From Allium sativum (Eukaryota > Streptophyta > Magnoliopsida > Asparagales > Amaryllidaceae): DNA of 64,000 nucleotides. Where the stretch lies: assembly GCA_030737875.1 (NCBI GenBank), contig CM060922.1, forward strand, positions 226,903,835-226,967,834, read 5' to 3'. Shown here piece after piece: positions 32,626 through 44,918 of the stretch. The notes beneath the pieces are model-generated. The model saw nothing but the letters and a program-made list of their open reading frames with translations. It searched no databases and was not told the DNA's origin. A program made the translations under genes and the position numbers. The stretch's first letter is position 1. Each line of letters starts with the position of its first letter.

Positions 32626-34317
32626 AGGAAGAATGTGTCCTACCATCCAATCACCCATCTACTCAACCATTCAACCACAGGCATTCAACGTCCTTAAAAG
32701 ATTTCTAATGCTTTCATGTTCATATGCATAGTGTGTGTATATGTCTTTATCTAATGCAAAATCGGGCGGTCTACTGATTCAGTTGACCTCCTTAATGCGA
32801 ATCGTGTCAGTGCCATGCGCCCAATCATGTATGCAAGCATCCCTAGTTATGTAAATACTACATGCGTGCACGGCCATTCATCCATATGCAACACCCATAT
32901 GATAACATATCAAGTTCAATTTACAAACAAATACATATCTGTAAATGCAATATGAAAGCGTCTGAACTGATCTAGTGCCTAATACGTATGCATATGCATC
33001 CACGAGAAACCATTAGCAACCACTTGCAACCATCAACCATAACATGTTTCAAATACATGTTTACATCCATTGGCTTCTACCTAAGGATCGAAGATACGAC
33101 CTAGGTGATATACTTTGGAAAGAGAGAAACAATTATGCGTAAAGCTCCTACCAAAGAAATCAAGGATGCACCCTTAAAGAAAAGGGTATGATGCTAGTAT
33201 CTAGCCTTCTTGAGCTTTACTCCACCGTATCTTAACTAATTTAACTTCACGATTGTGAAGTTTCGGATCTCCATTTCCAAAATAAACAGATGTTAATCAC
33301 GGTACCAGGTATACGTACTAAGATGATTAGAGGTTTCCCTCTTATCCGCCATGCCATAACTATAAGAGTCGAAAGGTCACTACGTGCTCTTTGGAGTGCC
33401 TGCCACAACTATTTATCTCTCATGCAAACCATCCTAGTCAAACTCGACATTCCTCAAGTACAAGCCCCAAAGGCCTAAACCAACATCAGACAAGCACCCA
33501 AGGAATATCTCCTCTGAATTTAGACGATCTACGCGAGATGATATAAGCAAACTCGATAGCTATCCTCAAATCCCTACTAACCAAAAATAAACTGGTCGGA
33601 CCACCAATTGGATTTGTGACTCTAGTGGGATCTTTCTACTATACAAGTACTATGGTGCAGAGACCCAACTATGGAAGTGGATATAAACAAATGAGAAGCG
33701 CTAGAACCTAAGGAAATAGTACGAATAGAAAACTAGACTCTTCCAACCGGACTACCTTTCTCCTAGGTACGCTTGGTGGCGAAAGCATGTACTTGTCCTT
33801 CTGAAAATCTCGTCCTCGTTCTTGCCCTTGTCCTTAAGTATATGCCCTATCATACCCTAGTAAAGATACTTCCTCTTGTCTTAGGTTTTATAATTTCTTC
33901 CTCCTTCGTGTGCTAAGTCTACATCCATGAATTCCTCATCCTAGGGTTATGCTCCTTAGCCAAACTCCTCATCCCCTTCCGTGTGTAGTCGTGTTGACAA
34001 ATCTCTCGAAAGTTGCTTCCATCATCCAGAAAACCCTATAAGCTTTGAAAGAAAACTGGCCGCAGGTGAAACAACTATGGCTATGGATGGAAGCCGGGCA
34101 CTACTTCGCCCATCGATGAGGTTACCTCCCAGAAAGCTAGGATCCCTAGAGACTCAAGAAAGAAGGAGACAAGAATTCAAACAGAGGAAGAGAAGATAGT
34201 GCGTATGGATTTTTGGGTAATATGCCTTTAAAACAAATCTTTTCTTTTGAAAATGCTTCTTTTAAAACCGTTTTGAAAATAATTTTTCAAATCCTTTATC
34301 TGATCTAATAACCTTCA
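32626..34317 (-). other. Element B interior, non-coding
   Basis: About 1.7 kb between polypurine tract and primer site, with no gag, pol or other recognisable domain in any frame. The longest frames (33290-33478 and 33981-34199, both plus strand) are short, oppose the element's orientation and match nothing. B is therefore a non-autonomous giant-LTR element (LARD-like). Confidence 0.8.
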
Positions 34318-34329
34318 GCTCTGATACCA
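34318..34329 (-). other. Element B primer-binding site (tRNA-iMet type)
   Basis: Minus-strand TGGTATCAGAGC, two bases inside the LTR edge at 34332. It fixes the element's orientation as minus and identifies the right LTR as the 5' LTR. Confidence 0.95.
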
Positions 34330-35946
34330 CGTGTAACACCCCACGTCCGTTAGTGTCACTCACAAAGGGAATGCACTAAGTTCTGTGGAGCATTTAGGGT
34401 AAAAGGTGCAGATAAACTACAAGACAGGCAGAAATTAAACAGCGGAAAATAAAACTTTGCTTTATTGATAAAATAATTTGTACAATGGTTTCTTTACAAT
34501 ATCATCTATCTTACAAAATAAAGAAGCATAAAAATACATTTATATTCCCCAATTTTGGCAAGAGCCAGCCATAGCATCCGAAAAGAGAATCCAAGCAAAA
34601 CCTCGACAAATCTTCAAGCTGGGAAAGAGTGACAGTCCAACTTAACCTGAGCTATACTATTCCCTCCTTTACTACCTGGGGGGGGGGGGACGGAAGAAAA
34701 GAAGACGAAAGAAAAACAGAGTCAGACATAAAGCCTGAGTAAGTTCAGTAACTTCTAGCAAGCGAACATGGAAAACAAAACAACATGAATTAACTGAATA
34801 CAAGATAACACCATGATGATAGGGTCAGCAAGATTACACAATATCAACACAAGATATGCTAAGATAAGATAAACCGGATGTTCTCTAATACTTTCGCCGC
34901 TTCGCTATTACCTTTATACTGGTTTCTATATCTCTGCACCGCCTATCTAGTGTCCCAACTAGTAACGATAACGTGATCCCAATCCCTGTATTTTCCATTG
35001 CCTTCCGGCATACATTCATTATTTATTACCTAGATCAAATCTAGGGTTTTCTATCAAGTGCTTTCTAGATTTAACTAGAGTTTACGCTATCTGCTGAACG
35101 CTTCTCGGATTCAGGATTTATGCCACCTAATCCAACTACGGATTATGCTACCTGTCGAACGATGCCCCCAAGTCTAGGACACACTACCTAGAGTGGTATA
35201 TGTTCCTATACTTCCCCACGCATGTATCGCGAATCATTATCGCTTGTCTAGATGCACATGTCCTGTAATGTGCGGTCCGAGTCCTGTGACAGGTCAAATC
35301 AAGGAATACAGAACTCAGTCGGGAGCTTTCAGATATCTGCCGATGCAGATGCTAAGGTCTGTTTTTATTCCAGTGGCTATAGTCCCACTTGACCCCTCCC
35401 TCAACTAATGAAAGGCACACCTTGTAAAATGAGAACTATACGCCGGCCCCCGGTACCCCTCTATCCTATGGCCATCCCCACCCATAACTAGATAGCAAGT
35501 ATATGGTCTTTTGGAGTTCTCCGCCTTTCCGCTTCACGTATCTCGATTGACTCAAGATGGATGGTAGACGACGAGTTGCTATCACAGGGCTACCGTTTTC
35601 TCGCCGAATCACGTCGGTCCATCCTGGTCTTTAAGTTGCCATGTATTGCAACCCAGGCATACCCCTGGTTCTTCTACGCAGACCTTAACCTCTGTGAGCC
35701 CAGGAGGATCATCTGCAGCCTCACAGAGGGATACCAAGAGTACCCTCACGTTACATCGAAGCCTCGGGCTTCGTAACCCAATTCGTTGGAGCATTCTTTC
35801 TACTCATATGGACATTCGCTCCTTCCCGTGTTATACTAAGAATTACTACTTAGTTTTACTAACTAAGATTTACCACTTAGTTTCCAGAATCGTTGTTTTC
35901 TTAACTAAGGTTTACTACTTAGTTCCATTTCCCATCAATTTGGATT

Positions 35947-36592
35947 GGTTAAGTGTCATTAGTCAATTCAAGCCGACTTAATGCTCTTCATTTATCCTGT
36001 CAAACTGGTTAAGTGTTATTAGTTATTCATGTTGACTTAACCCCACCACAAACCAAGTTATATTGGTTAAGTATTTCTTATTACTTAACTCTACCCCTTC
36101 ATTCTGTATTGGTTAAGTGTTCCTTTTTAACTTAACCCTGCCCATCTGTTTTGACTAACATGTTATTAATGGTTAAGTATTATCACTTCATGTTTTAGAC
36201 TTAACCCTATTCCTTTATCACAACCTGATGGTTAAGTGTTCAAGTTTACTTAACCCTACGGTCTAGCCCAGCTAACACATCAAATTGGCTAAGTGTATTA
36301 GATTTTACTTAACCCCACCTTCTAGTCTAGTTAACATGTTAATTTGGCTAAGTGTTTCCTTAGTTACTTAACCCCTACAAATCTTGTCTTGTTACCATGT
36401 GAAGTTGGTTAAGTGTCCCTATGGACTTAGCCCTCCCATTCTAGCTTAACTGTGTTATGTTGGTTAAGTGTTCCTATGGACTTAACCCTCCCATTCTAGC
36501 TTAACTGTGCTAGGTGTCAATATGAACCTAACCCCACCCATTGGTTTGGTTATCATGTTGAATTGGTTAAGTGTCTTAGTTAACTTAACCCT
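35947..36592. repeat. Array of 12 short hairpins, B right LTR
   Basis: Same array as 29670-30314, with the same order and spacing. The last unit keeps acttaaccc on its right side, where the left LTR has atttaaccc, so the stem is better here. Confidence 0.9.
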
Positions 36593-37918
36593 ACCATTCT
36601 TGTTCAAGCTTTAATTAAATAGATTAAAGCAACGACCACTCACATTAGATAGATATTGTTGCGATTACTGGATGTGTCGGTTGGTTCCGGGCAGATTTAC
36701 ATCACAACTCAGTCTAACCTCGGGTTAGGCCTATTCGTGTTTTCTAGGTCAGAGGGTCTTGATTAATTTTCAAATCTGGTTTTGAAAGTAACCATCCTGT
36801 CCGTCGGATCAGATAGGGATAGCCAGGGAGAGTAGGAAACTTGTATTTTCCAAACCCAAGCCTAGACACTATCCTCTCTGTCACCCTAGAACTTTCTGGT
36901 GTGTTATTAAAAGAGATGTCGTTAACAAACCTTTAATTTTTCTAAATTTACATTTCCTCATTTAGGCAAAATTCTATAAGTAAATTATTCCTAATTTACT
37001 TATTTCCCAATTACTCTTTTAATGTAATTTGTCTACATTTATTTCTATGGCCCATCTTCCCCTCTAAATCATATTTATGCTTTTTGGTATGTAAACTATA
37101 CCAAATTAAGTGTCACTAACCATGATTTTTGCCAAACCTGCCAATTACTCCCAATTATGGCCAATTTCAAATTTATGCCAATATACTTACCATGCCAAAT
37201 TAGCTAATCCAATCCCGATTTAACATTCTCATTACAGTTCCTGTCAAACTAGACTTATTATTCTAGTTCACAATTCATGTAAATGCTAGATTTACAAGTC
37301 AATACTAGATTCAAATTACACATCCTATAATTTATGCCAAATTTATCCAATTTGCATTCCTATGAACATGCCATAATACATGTTCCCAATTTATGCCAAT
37401 TTCCTAGTTTATAACTATGTTTTTGGTAAATTTCATATTTTTCCCAAATCGTATTCCCACCTTTCGTATAATCGTGATTCAATCTAGATTACAAATAAAG
37501 CTAGATTCGTCGATAAAAGGGAATGAACCAAAATGCCTTGAAAGAACGGACATAACAACTGGCATAAGATGGTAGTTCACAAGTATATAGATTACGATGT
37601 AGGTTCAAGAGCGTGGGTAGACCTAATTTAATAGGTAAATTCCCAAGGTCTAAAACCAAGGATAGACAGAATAGAGACGCGGGTTCAAGAAAATGGATAG
37701 ACCTAACTTAATAGGTAAATTCCCATGGTCTAAAACCAAAGAAAACCAAGGACAGGCAGAATAAATAATCGGGTTTAATCTCATAATCACAGAACTTAAG
37801 CAACACTTTCCTAGTCATGAATCATAGGTGTTTAATCACAGATGTCCTTGTTATGTCATAGGCAATAGTTTGTGCTTTTCCTAATCAAAGGCATAGGTTT
37901 AGTCAAGGAAATAATCCT

Positions 37919-38029
37919 CATAGTCACAGTCATAGTCACAGTCATAGGCAATGTTCGTAGTCATAGGCAATGTCCATAGTCATAGGCAATGTTCATAGTC
38001 ATAGGCAATGTTCATAGTCATAGGCATAT
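37919..38029. repeat. 19-bp tandem repeat, B right LTR
   Basis: Same array as 31633-31742. Confidence 0.95.
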
Positions 38030-38900
38030 GGTTCTAAGGTCCATAGTTTCATAGTCACGGTCTTATTTGTCCTTGAATCATGACAGTTCTTAATTAGGTC
38101 CAAAGAGATAGGCACATATTCGAATAGAAAGATTTGGCATATTCTTTTATTCCTTTAATTTCATGTCACGAACAGAGAAAAACGTTCAAATCTAAAAAGT
38201 AACTGACTTACAGAGATTAGATTAGAATAGAAAGATGGCGTTGCTATGATTCGTAGAAAAACAGTCGGTGTAGTCGTCCGAATCTTCACTTGAATTCTAG
38301 CTTGAATCTCCTCTTTGAAAGTCTTTGAGCAGCACCTCCGCGTCTTGATTTATTTTATATATATTATTTTATTTATTATTTGATTAAGAGGAGGAGAAGA
38401 AGCCATATTCACTAAGAATCTTTGCAGCATAAGGGTAGAGAAGAATTGTGAATAGAGAAGGAGTCTAGGGTTGTTTATATAGTGTAGAAGTCAACGAATC
38501 TAGTCAGGATAGCATCCGAATATAGAAGGACGAACCAGGTGCAGAAAACAGCAAAAAGCAGGGGGGTCGACCCTTAGGTCGACTACCCAGTTGACCTGGG
38601 TGCCCCAGGTCGACTACCCAGTCGACCTGGGTGCCTTGGGCGGGAAAATTCCCGCCCTGCCCAATCTGGGTCTGTTTTTGAATTTTGAACCTGACCTGTT
38701 TTGGAATTTGAACTTCGCTGAATCTTCCGGAGGCCATATCGTCCTCATACAGACTCCGATTTACGCAAACTCGGAATCGTTTTCATGCAGAATTCCGAGA
38801 CGAACGCAATGGCGCAGCCCGTTTCCCTTGATTGTGATTTTAACTTTTAATTCTACCCTGATTTGTGAATCCTAGTGTTATAGAATTATGGGGTGTTACA

Positions 38901-38905
38901 ATAGA
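38901..38905. repeat. Target-site duplication of element B (right copy)
   Basis: ATAGA, as at 13892-13896. Confidence 0.95.
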
Positions 38906-39159
38906 TAAATGAACAAATTACCAGGTTTTAAATATTATGGCTCTACTCTTTTATTCACTGCTCCGCCTGTCCTTCCTTTGTTCCAAATCATGACTGAATC
39001 CCAGAACCTGGCCAAAATGTTTTTCACTCTGACATGGTTTTAAAATATTTATATAATCATTAACAATTTAAATTTTAATTTAATTAACTTTGATTTCAAA
39101 TAATTTGCACTAACTACTAGTGGATGCCTTATCAGGCCATTTGCGTTTGTTAATTGGAA

Positions 39160-39960
39160 TTTGGTCCTCCTTGTATTGTCAGCGCACTACCTTAAGGCCC
39201 AAACCATTCACATTAAAATCCCTTTCCCTTTACAAGAACACAACCGTCTCTCTCTTTAATCCCCACTATTCTTCTATTTGACCTCGTCCAAATCAGATTA
39301 CCACTCTGCCAAAATAAAATCCCAACTCCCCACTCCTCCCTCCTCCCTGGGATGATGTGCACCCACCGAGAAGAGCTCCTTCATGTCCTCTTTGAGCGCC
39401 AACAGTGCCACTCCGCCTTGAATCCCCTTCACTCCAGAAAACAACACCATTTCCATCGCCTTCCAGATGAGATCTAGTCCACTCCGTCACCTCGATCTCC
39501 ATTAAATCAGGTCAGTGTCCAGGTCTCACTGTCCTTTACATTCTTTCTGTTTTTATACTTTGTGAATCCATGCATAAATTGAGGCTTCTATAGAGTAGGA
39601 AAATCGGATTGGTTTACTACCATTTTGTTGTTAATCAGCATGACTTAATTGGGCAATTTCAGTCATACTGAAGAGTTGCGAAGTGGAAATTTAATTCAGT
39701 GGGTCGTTTTTCGGTTGGGGAAACACTGATAGGCAGTGGTATTTATAGGTGAAAGTATTTGAAGATAAGCACGACGTCTGGTCATTTGGTCTGTGCAGCC
39801 ATGTGCTTTCTCCTCACCTGGTAGCTGCTGTAACAGTCCGTCGATTGGAGAAGACTGAGGTGAAAACGACATGAGGTTGATGGGTTGAGGCTTCAGCATT
39901 GTGTTGTCTTCTCCATAGGTATGCTTGCTACCGAGAGGTATAAGTTAGGCCTACTGTTTG
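39160..39960 (+). other. Possible captured host-gene fragment inside A LTR
   Basis: Against the AT-rich LTR this patch is C-rich, with tctctctctttaatccccac (leader-like), open coding-like sequence around 39357-39510, a donor-like aaatcag/gtcagtg at about 39511, and a second candidate exon edge at ctccatag/gtatgc near 39918. The same patch is at about 56790-57560 in the other LTR. I recognise no protein family, so capture is inference only. Confidence 0.3.
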
Positions 39961-40549
39961 TACTAGTTGAGCGTTTTGCAAAGTGTTGTCACTCAAACCT
40001 TGCTACAGGAATCTGTAGGAGTACGCATAGATGTAATCTATGTTTCGAAAAGTGTTCTCATTGGTAATAAGGCTTGTAAATGTATCTTGGCAAATGATTT
40101 TGTATAGGGCACATGGACGTGGAAAAACTGTTCCTACCTGGCTTTATATTTTAACAAAATATTGGTTTCAGAAGCACATGTATGCGAAGCACACCAGTAC
40201 CAAAATTGGTGAATGTGTCTACACAAAAGATTTTGTGTATGAACGTGAAGGGCTATTATACTGTATTGTTTTTTGTTTGTTTTTTTCTCTCTTTGATTCG
40301 GTATTCTCTATGTAAATTGGTTGGATGGTTTCACAGTAACATAGTTGTGAGGCTATATGTAAGCTATTGGATTGTAATATCCAGATGTGAAGATTTGATT
40401 CCCATATTGGTAGAATAGTTATAGGTTTGTACTTTGTACAAATTTGAAATAAAATTTGTTTTATTACTTTACTGAGTTGTTTTGTACAAGTTGACCATTA
40501 TTGCCAAGCATCGTCATTCAATATTGATGGCAGAAAATTTATAGAATTA

Positions 40550-40554
40550 CCATA
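40550..40554. repeat. Target-site duplication of element C (left copy)
   Basis: CCATA, repeated at 50686-50690. The empty site is seen in A's right LTR near 58186 (attaccatatgtttac). Confidence 0.95.
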
Positions 40555-41017
40555 TGTAACAACCCGCATTCTACGCATCAAAGGATTGTAGAATATTTAT
40601 TTCTTTCCCATATGAAGTTGTATGGTCATGTAACTTTGGGAAACATCCATTAGAGTCATTTCCCATGCTTATGATTTTTGTCGATTTTTAAATGACCATT
40701 TTGCCCCTTGTTGGTACTGTTTTGGCCATAACTTTTGATTGGAAAGGAATTTTGACCTAAAACCACTTCCATTAGATTCGTTTGATGGTTTACCTTTTCG
40801 TAGAGTGGTCATAATAGCCAAACGGACTTACCGTTTGGGAGATATGGCTGAATTAAGGTTTGGAAGGTGAAAAACTGCTTAACTGGGCCAAATAGGGTGA
40901 TTAGTGAATGGGCCCATAACCCATTTCGGGATTAGGGTTATGGGGAGGCTGAAATGAGTTAGAGAATCATTCCATTTCAGTTTTCTAGCCTCCACTTATC
41001 TCCAAGAAACCCTAAAA

Positions 41018-41230
41018 ATGGCCTTCAACCTCTATATCACCTCCAAATTATCTTTTAATCAAGGATTTAGCTTAGCAACATCTAATCAAGGGAGATTAGC
41101 ACCACATCAACATTGGAGCTGCTGTTTAGCATTGGGATTTGCATCAAATCAGAGATTTATTTCAGATCTTAGTTTATTTGTGGCTAAGGTGAGTGATTTG
41201 CATAGGTTTGCACTAATTATGGCTAATTAA
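41018..41230 (+). CDS. Small LTR-borne ORF with splice-donor-like end
   Basis: A 70-codon frame starting in an excellent plant context (ctaaaaATGGCC) after a leader-like pyrimidine-rich stretch (cttatctccaagaaaccc). It is preserved with one residue change (Phe to Ser at position 3) in the 3' LTR at 48458-48670. At 41188/41189 the sequence is GCTAAG/GTGAGT, a consensus donor, so the translated part may end after 57 codons and splice onward. It matches no family. It could be a leader peptide, or chance conservation because both LTRs are young copies of each other. Confidence 0.3.
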   Translation: MAFNLYITSKLSFNQGFSLATSNQGRLAPHQHWSCCLALGFASNQRFISDLSLFVAKVSDLHRFALIMAN

Positions 41231-42139
41231 GGGTAACTAGTGTTAGTTAGCGAATTTAAACGTGATAAAATTCTGGAAAAATGTTCATAAATTCTTACTT
41301 GGTGTTTTAGACCTCTGATATGAATTTGGGTTAATTTGGTTAAGTTTTGCTAATCCTATCATTAGCTTCACCTAAACATGCTTAAGGGGAAATATGGGGT
41401 TTTGGGTATGTTTGATCCATTTTAACCTATCATATTGATGTTTTGATGTTTGTGGTTGATTATGCATGTTGCTATGACTGTATGATATGCTTTGTGATTG
41501 ATTTCAATAGTTAGAATGGTCGAAAACGTCGTCGAATGGCGTAAACACTTGTTGGAAAAGCTTCAGGAAACAGTGCAGGTTTCGGATCGGATCGGATATG
41601 GTGGCTCGGATCGGATAAGTTGAACTGGGCAAGAGATTCGATCGAATCGGAACCTGACACTTGAGAGAACTGGCAAAAAGGAAGGCCACGCTAATTGAAC
41701 TGGGATCAGATCGGATAAAGAAGGAGGGATCGGATCGGAGCACGTGAAGAACGAGGGAGCGGATCGGAGCGGAAGCACGAACTGGAAGGGAGATGGCACC
41801 CGACACGACCCAAAGTGGGACACCCGACCCGAAGAAGGACACCCGACGCGAACCGATGCAATGCTGGAAATCCGAACCGAACCACTACAGGGGAGGACAA
41901 CACACCGAACTGACTCAACGTAGGCACCCGACCCGAACCGATGGCTTGAAGGGAACCCGACCCGACCCAGTATTGACCAATAACCCGAGATGCAAAGGTA
42001 GTCCAATATGGGAAGTTGGAGCTCAGGATCCAATTGGGAACCGATGAGTTCACTTCATGGTTGGGCTTTGCTGCGGGACGTGTGCTAAGGAGTTGTCGAC
42101 GTTCATAACTTCGATTCACCACTAAAAATGGATGATGGG

Positions 42140-42520
42140 CTACTTATCAGTGCAGTAGAGTCATTACGACTCGAGGGGCAAGGTGATGGTAGCAAGACTA
42201 CGTTATCAGTGCAGTAGAGTCATTACGACTCGAGGGGCAAGGTGATGCGTAGTAAGACTATGAGCCAGCGCAGATGGGGTGAATAACTCCATGGGGCAAG
42301 TGGACATAGTAAAGGATTGGTAAGACTATGAGCCAGCGCAGATGGGGTGAATAACTCCATGGGGCAAGTGGACATAGTAAGGATTGGTAAGGCTATGAGC
42401 CAGCGCAGATTGGGTGAATAACTCCATGGGGCAAGTGGACATAGCGAAGGATCAGTGGCTACGTTATCAGTGCAATGAAGCCATTTATGACTTCATGGGC
42501 AAAGTGATCGTAGCAAGGAT
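42140..42520. repeat. Tandem repeats in C 5' LTR (59-bp and 67/68-bp units)
   Basis: Two 59-bp units starting tatcagtgcagtagag (42145, 42204), then three 67-68-bp units starting tgagccagcgcagat (42261, 42329, 42396), then a diverged tatcag unit at 42465. The units share the ggggcaag/ggcaaggtg core, so the two unit types are related. Same array at about 49565-49935 in the 3' LTR. Confidence 0.9.
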
Positions 42521-42702
42521 GGGTGATCGAAGTGGTGAATTTCGTATGCTTTACGCACTGAGTGAGAGATGTGAGGATGGTTGATATGCTTGATTATTTT
42601 CCATCACTATGACATGCACACCCCCACCTCCGTATCTTTACACCATTTAATATGGCACCTTAGAGTGCTGTACAGTATGTAGTGCTAACTCTTTGGTTGC
42701 AG

Positions 42703-42714
42703 GTCCAGGTTCAG
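42703..42714 (+). other. Possible 12-nt microexon in C LTR
   Basis: GTCCAGGTTCAG flanked by ctctttggttgcag and gtatgt, a good acceptor and a good donor. See the spliced-leader finding. Confidence 0.25.
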
Positions 42715-43268
42715 GTATGTTTTAGTCTACCTGTTATTGTTCACTTTAGATGCTTATCGCTCATACTAGGCTTTATGTCTGACCCAGAGTTTTATGTCTC
42801 CTCTTATTACTCTGGGTGCTCACACGAGCAGACTAGAGACGGGTTAGCTGGTGATGCGCGAGTAGCTGATTCGAAGGCGGGCAGGAGGCTTCCACGTATG
42901 ATATATATATTCTCCCTGTGTCGTTGGTGGTCGCTACTTGGGCATTAGTAGTGTACCTCCTTTATCTTGCTTTTGCTTTGAGGCAGTTTGAAAATTTGTT
43001 ATAATGTTCAACTTTGGATCATAAGCTGTACTTACATTTTCCGCTGCTATGTTAGTTGTTTCAGCTTATGCACTGTCTCACATGTTTTATGTCAAGTATG
43101 TTACTATTATATTTTATTCTATGCGTTGTGAGACATTCTACAGGTTCCTTGATTAGTTCATTTCCTTCTTCCCTTTTTCCTTCTGACGACCCGTTCCGTG
43201 CTAACTGGACATGTGTACAGCGCACTTTTGGAGTAAATGTCGGTTGGTGTGGGGCGGGCCGTCACCCA

Positions 43269-43280
43269 TGGTATCAGAGC
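43269..43280 (+). other. Element C primer-binding site (tRNA-iMet)
   Basis: TGGTATCAGAGC two bases after the 5' LTR, complementary to the 3' end of plant initiator tRNA-Met. Confidence 0.97.
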
Positions 43281-43466
43281 TTTAGGTTGCGCAGTTAACC
43301 TAGGGAAAGACACTAGGGAGAGATAGTACGTATATGAGGGCGCGTATTTGTGATTACTTTGGTTTTCAAAAGCTATAGATATATACTATTAGTAGTATAA
43401 GAATGAAGTCGTACTGCACTAGCACCACTATGGGGTCGTTAATCGTTTCCCTTTTACAGATTGACG

Positions 43467-44918
43467 ATGAGTCGAGACACGAGGGGTGCTGGTAGAGGGA
43501 CCAACCAGGGGAATGCTGCTGACATGAGGGTGATGTTTACTGACCTCATGAGAGACATGCTTAGAGAAGTGCAAGGGGCAGTTCCCAATCTCGGAGTTGG
43601 TATTGGTCCAGTAGTGCAGGCGCCTAGGGTCAATTTCGCCAAGTTGTGCAAGGATTACACTAACCTTGGTGGGAAGCCGTTCCACGGGACGAAGTCGGCC
43701 ACAGATGTTCAAGACTGGATGGATAGCTATGACCATATCTTCGATGACTAGGGTCTTGAAGATGCGATGAAGAGAAGGCTAGCGTCTCGTCAGCTGCAAG
43801 GGCGAGCGATGAATTGGTGGAATGCCATTAGAACAGCTGCTCCAGAAGATCAGGTTACTTGGGATCAGTTCAAGGCTCGCTTTAGCGAGAAATTCATTCC
43901 AGCTGCCCAGAAGTCAGTGCTGTTTAAGAGGTTCTTGGAGCTCAAGCAGAGTGGTGGGGCAGTTTCTGACTATATTAATGAGTTCGACACCTTGTCAAAG
44001 TATGGACTGTCTCTTATCGATACTCCTGAGAAGAAGAATGAGAAGTTCATTACTGGTTTGGATGGATACTTGGGGGAAAGGCTTATCAATCACATCGATG
44101 AGACTTTTGAATCGATTGTGGGGAAAGCTTTGAGATCAGAGAGCCTTTACCCTAAGCCAAAGACTGAGGCTGCATCTGCAGAAGGGCCAAAGCCGCAAGC
44201 AGGCGGTGGAGGCAAGAACAACTCTCAGAATAAGAGGAAGAAAGACCAATCTAAGGGTGGCCAGAAAAAGAACAAGAAAGATGTTGAGTGCTTCAGCTGT
44301 GGTAATAAGGGCCATTATGCCAAAGATTGTCGGGCCAAGCCAGCGAATAAGAAGTGCTTCAACTGTGGTCAAGTGCGACATTTCAAGGATAAGTGTCCGC
44401 AACCTCTGAAGGAGAAGCAGATTGTGAAAGCATATGCTATTGATGTTGTTCCTTCTTCGTCGAATGCCCCAACTACAGCGGAGAAAGGGAAGAATGTTGT
44501 TATTCAAGGTATGCTTTCTATTTATGATGTACCAGTTCGAGTTTTGTTTGATATTGGGGCTTCCCGTTCCTTCATATCTAGAGACCTGGTAGATAGGTTG
44601 GGACTAGAACCCGAGATAGTCGATAGACCATTGGTTGTGACGAACCCGATTGGTGGTTCAACTAGCCTTAGTATGATTTGCAGGAATTTGGTCTTATCGA
44701 GTCATGGATGTATGTTTGTTTGTGATTGCCTTGTTTTGGGCTTTACTGGGTATGGCATTATATTGGGAGTCGATTGGCTCCAAAGATACGGGGTGGTGGT
44801 GGACAGTGAGGGCTTTTTGGTGACAGTTAGGGCGGATGATGGGCGGAGGGTAGTTTTTGGTAGTCTACCTAGTGATGGGGTTATGGCTAGTTTTGTAAAT
44901 TCCCTCGACATCCCTTAG
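43467..44918 (+). pseudogene. gag-pro: Element C gag and protease
   Basis: The ATG at 43467 is preceded by a consensus 3' splice site (tttcccttttacag ending 43459). An in-frame TAG at 43749-43751 interrupts Gag after HIFDD, and the frame continues to a second TAG at 44916-44918. The Gag core is recognisable (NWWNAIR, WDQFKARFSEKFIP, SDYINEFDTLSKY). A basic Lys-rich linker follows, then zinc knuckle 1 CFSCGNKGHYAKDC (44289) and knuckle 2 CFNCGQVRHFKDKC (44355), with Arg where Gly normally precedes His. The protease active site reads LFDIGASRSFIS (44550), where D-S/T-G-A is expected, so Ile replaces the usual Ser/Thr. Confidence 0.92.

Larger units (their letters stand above)
34332..38900 (-). 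mobile_element. Element B 5' LTR (right LTR), uninterrupted, 4569 bp
   Basis: TGTAACACCCC at 34332 to ggggtgttaca at 38900. It is nearly identical along its length to 13897-15203 plus 29367-32585 and shows the empty Tat insertion site near 35641. At 38571-38640 a gtcgactacccagtcgacctgggtgcc phrase is tandemly duplicated, where the left LTR (32281-32340) has one. No gene. Confidence 0.95.
38906..40554 (-). mobile_element. Element A 3' LTR, segment 2 of 3
   Basis: Collinear with about 56534-58190 of A's right LTR. It includes a patch (about 39160-39960) that reads on the plus strand like a plant gene start; see the separate entry. Ends at the C insertion site (CCATA at 40550-40554). Confidence 0.95.
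40555..43266 (+). repeat. Element C 5' LTR
   Basis: TGTAACAACCCGC to gggccgtcacc. It matches 47995-50685 with scattered substitutions and one 21-bp segment near 41818-41840 absent from the 3' copy. The cggatcgga-rich and acccgaccc-rich block is at 41580-41970, and a tandem array lies at 42140-42520. Confidence 0.95.

Noticed and set aside
33981..34199. 72-codon basic ORF in B interior
   Set aside because: Plus strand, opposite to the element, no match; basic residues come from agaag-rich sequence.
34678..34689. 12-base G run
   Set aside because: Length polymorphism of a homopolymer (7 in the other LTR), possibly an assembly effect; not a feature in itself.
39885..40067. 60-codon Cys-rich ORF, also at 57509-57691
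   Set aside because: LTR sequence repeated in both LTRs of A; no start-context or homology support, although it overlaps the end of the gene-like patch.
41504..42122. Long minus-strand ORFs (112-206 codons) in the C LTRs
   Set aside because: They arise from the stop-poor cggatcgga and acccgaccc repeats, are antisense, and differ between LTRs by frameshifts.
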